A model generated the notes under the pieces. That model was given only the letters and a program-made list of their open reading frames with translations. It was not told the origin of the DNA and did no database searches. 64,000 nt of DNA from an uncultured Clostridia bacterium. GTDB taxonomy: Bacteria; Bacillota; Clostridia; Christensenellales; Borkfalkiaceae. The stretch is from assembly GCA_947630705.1 (NCBI GenBank), contig CANRIK010000002.1, forward strand, positions 23,524 to 87,523, read 5' to 3'. This document shows, piece after piece, positions 61,245 to 64,000 of this stretch; position 1 is the first letter of the stretch, and every line of letters begins with the position of its first letter. The position numbers and the translations under genes are program-made.

Positions 61245-62192
61245 TCAATAATAGGTTACCACCTGCTGTTCGGGCGGTTCCGCGCGCTCTATCTTTTCCG
61301 CCACGAACACGGGTCCTTTCGCGCGGTATACGCTGTTATATTCGTAAAGTATTTTAGCTGTAAGAGTGAGCCAGTCGCGCGTCTGCACGCCCTCCGCCTT
61401 TCCGTTCAGCTTTACGGCAAAGCCGTCGTAGGCTATATCCGCCTCGCAACATGTCATTATATGTCTGCCGAGCACGATATATCCCTGCGGCACCTTCTTC
61501 GAGAGCGCCGCCATGCCCTTGAATTTCACCCTCTTGCCTACATAGTCCATGGTGTTTTCGGCAATATCGCGATAGAACCATGCAAAATCCCTGTCCTCCA
61601 CCGTTATTAGCGAGGCCTTTTTATCGAAAGGCAGAGGGTCCTCTATTTCGTCAAACTCCGCCTTTCCGCCCAGATACTCATACACAATGTCCGGTCGGCG
61701 AGACACGCCGCGCACGATTTTATGGAAATCGAGCTTATCCATGTCGGGTTTGAATCGATTGAAAACGACCATCTGGGTCATCTGAATTTTATCGAAAACC
61801 AACTGCCGCATGTTGCGGTTGTAGTTTAAAAAAGTGCCGGCGTCGAAGAAAGTCATCATCTGATTTATGACCCAACTCTCCGGCATTGCGTCGAAAAACT
61901 GCTGTAAGAGCCACGAACCGTTGTATTCGACGACTATTCTCTGCGAATCGTGCTTCTTTGTGAGAGCTTCGAGATTTTCAAGCGTCAGTTCTTCTGCGCT
62001 TTCGAGGGTGACCGCCACTACGTTCTTGACCTTAAAGAGGTGCGGATCGTACTCCTCCTCGCCCTCTTCGCAGATCAGGAGCATAGTGCGCTCGCCGTTC
62101 TCCATTCTCGGATCTTCCAAAGTCTCCTGTATGAACTTGGTCTTGCCCGACTCCAAAAAGCCGAGGAAGAGATAGACGGATATTTCGTCCAT
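61245..62192 (-). CDS. CobW-like GTPase fused to a COG3689 (YcgQ/TIGR03943)-type C-terminal domain
   Basis: A 315-residue protein. Residues 1-190 follow the G3E GTPase fold of CobW/UreG proteins, with a P-loop GFLESGKTKF near 11-20, but no CxCC metal motif. Residues 205-290 match the C-terminal OB-like domain of COG3689/TIGR03943 proteins: DYVGKRVKFKGMA, then YIVLGRHIMTCCEADIAYDG with the characteristic Cys-Cys. In Firmicutes separate COG3689 and CobW genes stand together and are linked to zinc or other metal supply; here both functions appear joined. GGAAGGAATG precedes the start. It is downstream of, and in line with, the His-rich CobW gene. Confidence 0.8.
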   Translation of the reverse strand: MDEISVYLFLGFLESGKTKFIQETLEDPRMENGERTMLLICEEGEEEYDPHLFKVKNVVAVTLESAEELTLENLEALTKKHDSQRIVVEYNGSWLLQQFFDAMPESWVINQMMTFFDAGTFLNYNRNMRQLVFDKIQMTQMVVFNRFKPDMDKLDFHKIVRGVSRRPDIVYEYLGGKAEFDEIEDPLPFDKKASLITVEDRDFAWFYRDIAENTMDYVGKRVKFKGMAALSKKVPQGYIVLGRHIMTCCEADIAYDGFAVKLNGKAEGVQTRDWLTLTAKILYEYNSVYRAKGPVFVAEKIERAEPPEQQVVTYY

Positions 62193-62223
62193 AATTCATT
62201 CCTTCCGATAAGTATTTTACGAC

Positions 62224-63330
62224 TTAAACTCCGAAGAGTTCTTTGAGCTCCTCTTCGTCCGTCTTTGAGCCTATGACGCAGAGTCTGCCCGTATACGCGG
62301 CGGCGCCGTGGCGGATATTTATTTCGCCCGGAACATAGTCGAAATGGAGCCACTTGCCGTCCGTCGAGGGAACTATGCCCTTGGCGCGGAGTATCGTGCC
62401 GAAGCGCACGGCGTCGGAAAGCTCTCCCAACATGGATTTGAGCTCTTCCTCGGAGAAAGCCCTGCTGCTCTCAACGCCCCAGCTTGTGAACACTTCGTCC
62501 GCATGATGGTGGTGATGATGGTGTTCATGCTCGTGTTCGTGTTCGTGTTCGTGTTCGTGCTCATGCTCATGCTCATGGTCATGCTCGTGCTCATGCTCAT
62601 GATGGTGACCGTGACAGCACTCGTCCTCGCCGTCATCATCGTGGTGATGGTGATGCTCATGACAGCACTCGTCATCGTCATCGTCGTCATGGTCTTCGTG
62701 TTCCTTCATGAGTTCGGCAAGAGCCGTGCCGAGGGTGTCGGCATGTTCCATGGCCGCAAGCAGTTCCTTGCCGGAGAGCTGTTGCCAAGGCGTGGTAACT
62801 ATGGTCGCGTGGGGATTGTGCTCGCGCACGAGCTCGGCGGCCTTTGCGAGCTTTTCGGGAGAGGTGACGTCCGCATGCGAAAAGATTATGCACGAGGCGG
62901 TCTCTATCTGGTCGTTGAAGAATTCGCCGAAGTTCTTCATGTACATCTTACATTTTCCGGCGTCTACGACCGCCGAATAGGTGTTTATCTTGCAGTCTTC
63001 GAGCTCCGCTCCGCCGACGGCGCGTATTACGTCGGACAACTTGCCCACGCCGGAGGGCTCGATAAGTATTCTGTCGGGATTGTATTCCTTTTGCACCTGT
63101 TTGAGCGCCTTTGCGAAGTCGCCCACGAGGGAACAGCAGATACAGCCGGAGTTGAGCTCGTTTATCTTAATTCCGGCTTCGGAGAGAAATCCGCCGTCTA
63201 TGCCTATTTCGCCGAATTCGTTCTCTATGAGCACGAGTTTTTCGCCGGCGTACGCTTCCTTTATCAACTTCTTTATGAGCGTGGTTTTACCTGCGCCGAG
63301 AAAGCCTGAAAATATATCTATCTTTACCAT
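62224..63330 (-). CDS. CobW-family (G3E) metallochaperone GTPase with a long His/Glu repeat
   Basis: A 368-residue GTPase with P-loop GFLGAGKTT near 8-16, the metal motif GCICC near 61-65, and a CobW C-terminal domain from about 270. Between them lies a 70-residue insert made of Asp, Cys-Cys pairs and then about eighteen alternating His-Glu pairs ending in a run of His. Histidine inserts in CobW/ZNG1-type proteins bind zinc, nickel or cobalt and may store it. AGAGGTG precedes the ATG. With the downstream fused CobW gene it forms a two-gene metal homeostasis operon. The metal cannot be decided from the sequence. Confidence 0.92.
   Translation of the reverse strand: MVKIDIFSGFLGAGKTTLIKKLIKEAYAGEKLVLIENEFGEIGIDGGFLSEAGIKINELNSGCICCSLVGDFAKALKQVQKEYNPDRILIEPSGVGKLSDVIRAVGGAELEDCKINTYSAVVDAGKCKMYMKNFGEFFNDQIETASCIIFSHADVTSPEKLAKAAELVREHNPHATIVTTPWQQLSGKELLAAMEHADTLGTALAELMKEHEDHDDDDDDECCHEHHHHHDDDGEDECCHGHHHEHEHEHDHEHEHEHEHEHEHEHEHEHHHHHHHADEVFTSWGVESSRAFSEEELKSMLGELSDAVRFGTILRAKGIVPSTDGKWLHFDYVPGEINIRHGAAAYTGRLCVIGSKTDEEELKELFGV
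62503..62690 (-). repeat. Low-complexity hexanucleotide tract coding His/Glu
   Basis: Imperfect 6-base units (GTGTTC and variants GCTCAT on the plus strand) repeat through this stretch and code His-Glu dipeptides within the CobW gene. Such tracts can change length by slippage in multiples of two residues without breaking the frame. Confidence 0.85.
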
Positions 63331-63570
63331 TTTTTTACACCTCTTTGGATATTCCGTTTTATTTTATAACCATTTTTTTGCCTTGTCAACCGCTTGCAAA
63401 CCAATGATTTATATTATTGATTGACTTCTCCGTCCGAAAATGTTGAAATGCGCGACGGATACTTCAAAGAGAGGAGCCGACAAAGGGAGAAACTTATTCG
63501 CCGGACACACGGCCGAAAAAAAGACAGTAAAAACGCTTTCGGCCGCAATGCCGTGGAATTTGAGCCCGAC

Positions 63571-63662
63571 GGGAACCGAATACGATTTTACATACAAGGG
63601 CCCACTGTCCGCCTCTGCTATGAAAAACTCAATAGGGAACCGAATACGATTTTACATACAAG
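63571..63662 (+). repeat. Direct repeat of 28 bases in an intergenic region
   Basis: Positions 63571-63598 and 63635-63662 are identical, each starting GGGAACCGAATACGA and ending ACATACAAG, 64 bases apart start to start. The region 63331-63701 holds no gene I can support. Confidence 0.85.
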
Positions 63663-63700
63663 AGCCCCACGCGATTTGCGTGGGGCTCTTGTTTTGTTTT
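63659..63700 (+). terminator. Strong intrinsic terminator without an evident upstream gene
   Basis: A 14-bp perfect stem CAAGAGCCCCACGC / GCGTGGGGCTCTTG with loop GATTT is followed by TTTTGTTTT on the plus strand. The leftward DUF2188 gene ends at 63702, so it could use the hairpin, but the T-run faces the other way and suggests a rightward transcript from 63.4-63.66 kb. Confidence 0.75.
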
Positions 63701-63701
63701 A

Positions 63702-64000
63702 TCAATATTTCATTTTACGGAATGAGCCATCAACCTTGTGAACGACTACGTTTGCGTCCTGATTTTCCGCCAGAGGCTTGCAATACTCGATTGCCTCCGC
63801 CTGCGTAGCGAACAGCTTTATCGCTTTGTTGGCGCCGGCAGCTTTTACCTGCCACATGCCGTCGGCCTTTCTCAACGATATATGATATGTTTTCGAAACC
63901 TTTTTATCGGCCGCCGCCGTCGCCGTCGCCGCTGCGGTAGCCGCCGCTTCCTTTTTCACGGGAGCCGCGGGTTCCTTTTTAGCTGCGGCCGGTTTTGCCG
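63702..64000 (-). CDS. DUF2188 protein with Ala/Lys/Pro-rich N-terminal region (5' end outside window)
   Basis: The minus-strand frame stays open to the window edge. The last 65 residues form a DUF2188 domain (TYHISLRKADGMWQVKAAGANKAIKLFATQAEAIEYC, HKVDGSFRKMKY). Before it lies a low-complexity stretch of Ala, Lys, Thr and Pro continuing past position 63959 as PAAAKKEPAAPVKKE, like bacterial histone-H1-type tails. A GTG at 63959 could be a start, but the same composition continues upstream, so the gene is probably longer and cut by the window. The role is unknown; the basic tail suggests nucleic acid binding. Confidence 0.75.
   Translation of the reverse strand, partial: AKPAAAKKEPAAPVKKEAAATAAATATAAADKKVSKTYHISLRKADGMWQVKAAGANKAIKLFATQAEAIEYCKPLAENQDANVVVHKVDGSFRKMKY

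Noticed and set aside
62503..62690. Short tandem units resembling a repeat array such as CRISPR
   Set aside because: The units are 6 bases long without spacers and code His-Glu within a CobW gene.
63421..63808. Two overlapping rightward frames of 106 and 122 codons
   Set aside because: They cross the direct repeat and a strong terminator, overlap the DUF2188 gene and resemble no protein family.

Overview
The window looks like the chromosome of an anaerobic, spore-forming Firmicute of class Clostridia. It carries spoIIR, a SleB-type spore cortex hydrolase and ypeB, together with Shine-Dalgarno sites of AGGAGG type, TTGACA/TATAAT promoters with 17-bp spacing, lipobox lipoproteins and ferredoxin-rich enzymes. 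A choloylglycine hydrolase family gene and a BspA-like leucine-rich-repeat lipoprotein suggest an animal gut. An uncultured lineage is likely, but the sequence alone does not fix genus or family.

Layout. 1-2.76 kb: phosphate importer genes, with pstS followed by pstC and pstA joined in a single reading frame. 2.78-3.0 kb: an apparent scar of an old integration at a tRNA-Cys. 3.27-23.34 kb: an AT-rich genomic island inserted exactly in the anticodon loop of a tRNA-Leu(UAA) gene. The 5' half of that tRNA lies at 3228-3266 and the 3' half at 23335-23389, and the two join into a perfect cloverleaf. The island brings its own intact tRNA-Leu(UAA), a tyrosine integrase, small mobilisation-type genes, a sigma-like DNA-binding protein, a ten-gene DNA-sulfur (phosphorothioate, Dnd-like) modification/defence operon, and a Fic protein with an N-terminal HTH. 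23.8-27.5 kb: just outside the island, a compact type II restriction-modification operon (HTH protein, a cytosine methyltransferase fused to a PD-(D/E)XK/DUF3883 nuclease domain, and a second cytosine methyltransferase).

27.5-43 kb is ordinary chromosome: a CDF metal exporter, a Nudix-UPF0102 fusion, an ArsB-like permease, an autoregulated XRE/membrane-protein pair, an Lgt-like protein, a MATE pump, an ECF S-component/DUF1893/aldo-keto reductase operon, a choloylglycine hydrolase, two membrane proteins, the NAD operon nadB-nadC-niaR with a clear operator, and a BspA-like lipoprotein. 43-55.7 kb is a long leftward gene set built around MoxR, DUF58 and two VWA membrane proteins, flanked by lipoproteins. 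55.9-61.1 kb holds comF, a lipoprotein, spoIIR, sleB and ypeB. 61.2-63.3 kb has two CobW-type GTPases, one fused to a COG3689-like C-terminal domain and one with a long His/Glu repeat. A DUF2188 gene with an Ala/Lys/Pro-rich N-terminus runs off the right edge.

The main biological story is a defence hot spot at a tRNA-Leu gene. One side is a Dnd-like sulfur system with unusual partners (DUF4007, a BrxC-like giant ATPase, a PLD-helicase, a GIY-YIG nuclease and a 58-residue protein). The other side is a methyltransferase-nuclease fusion system.
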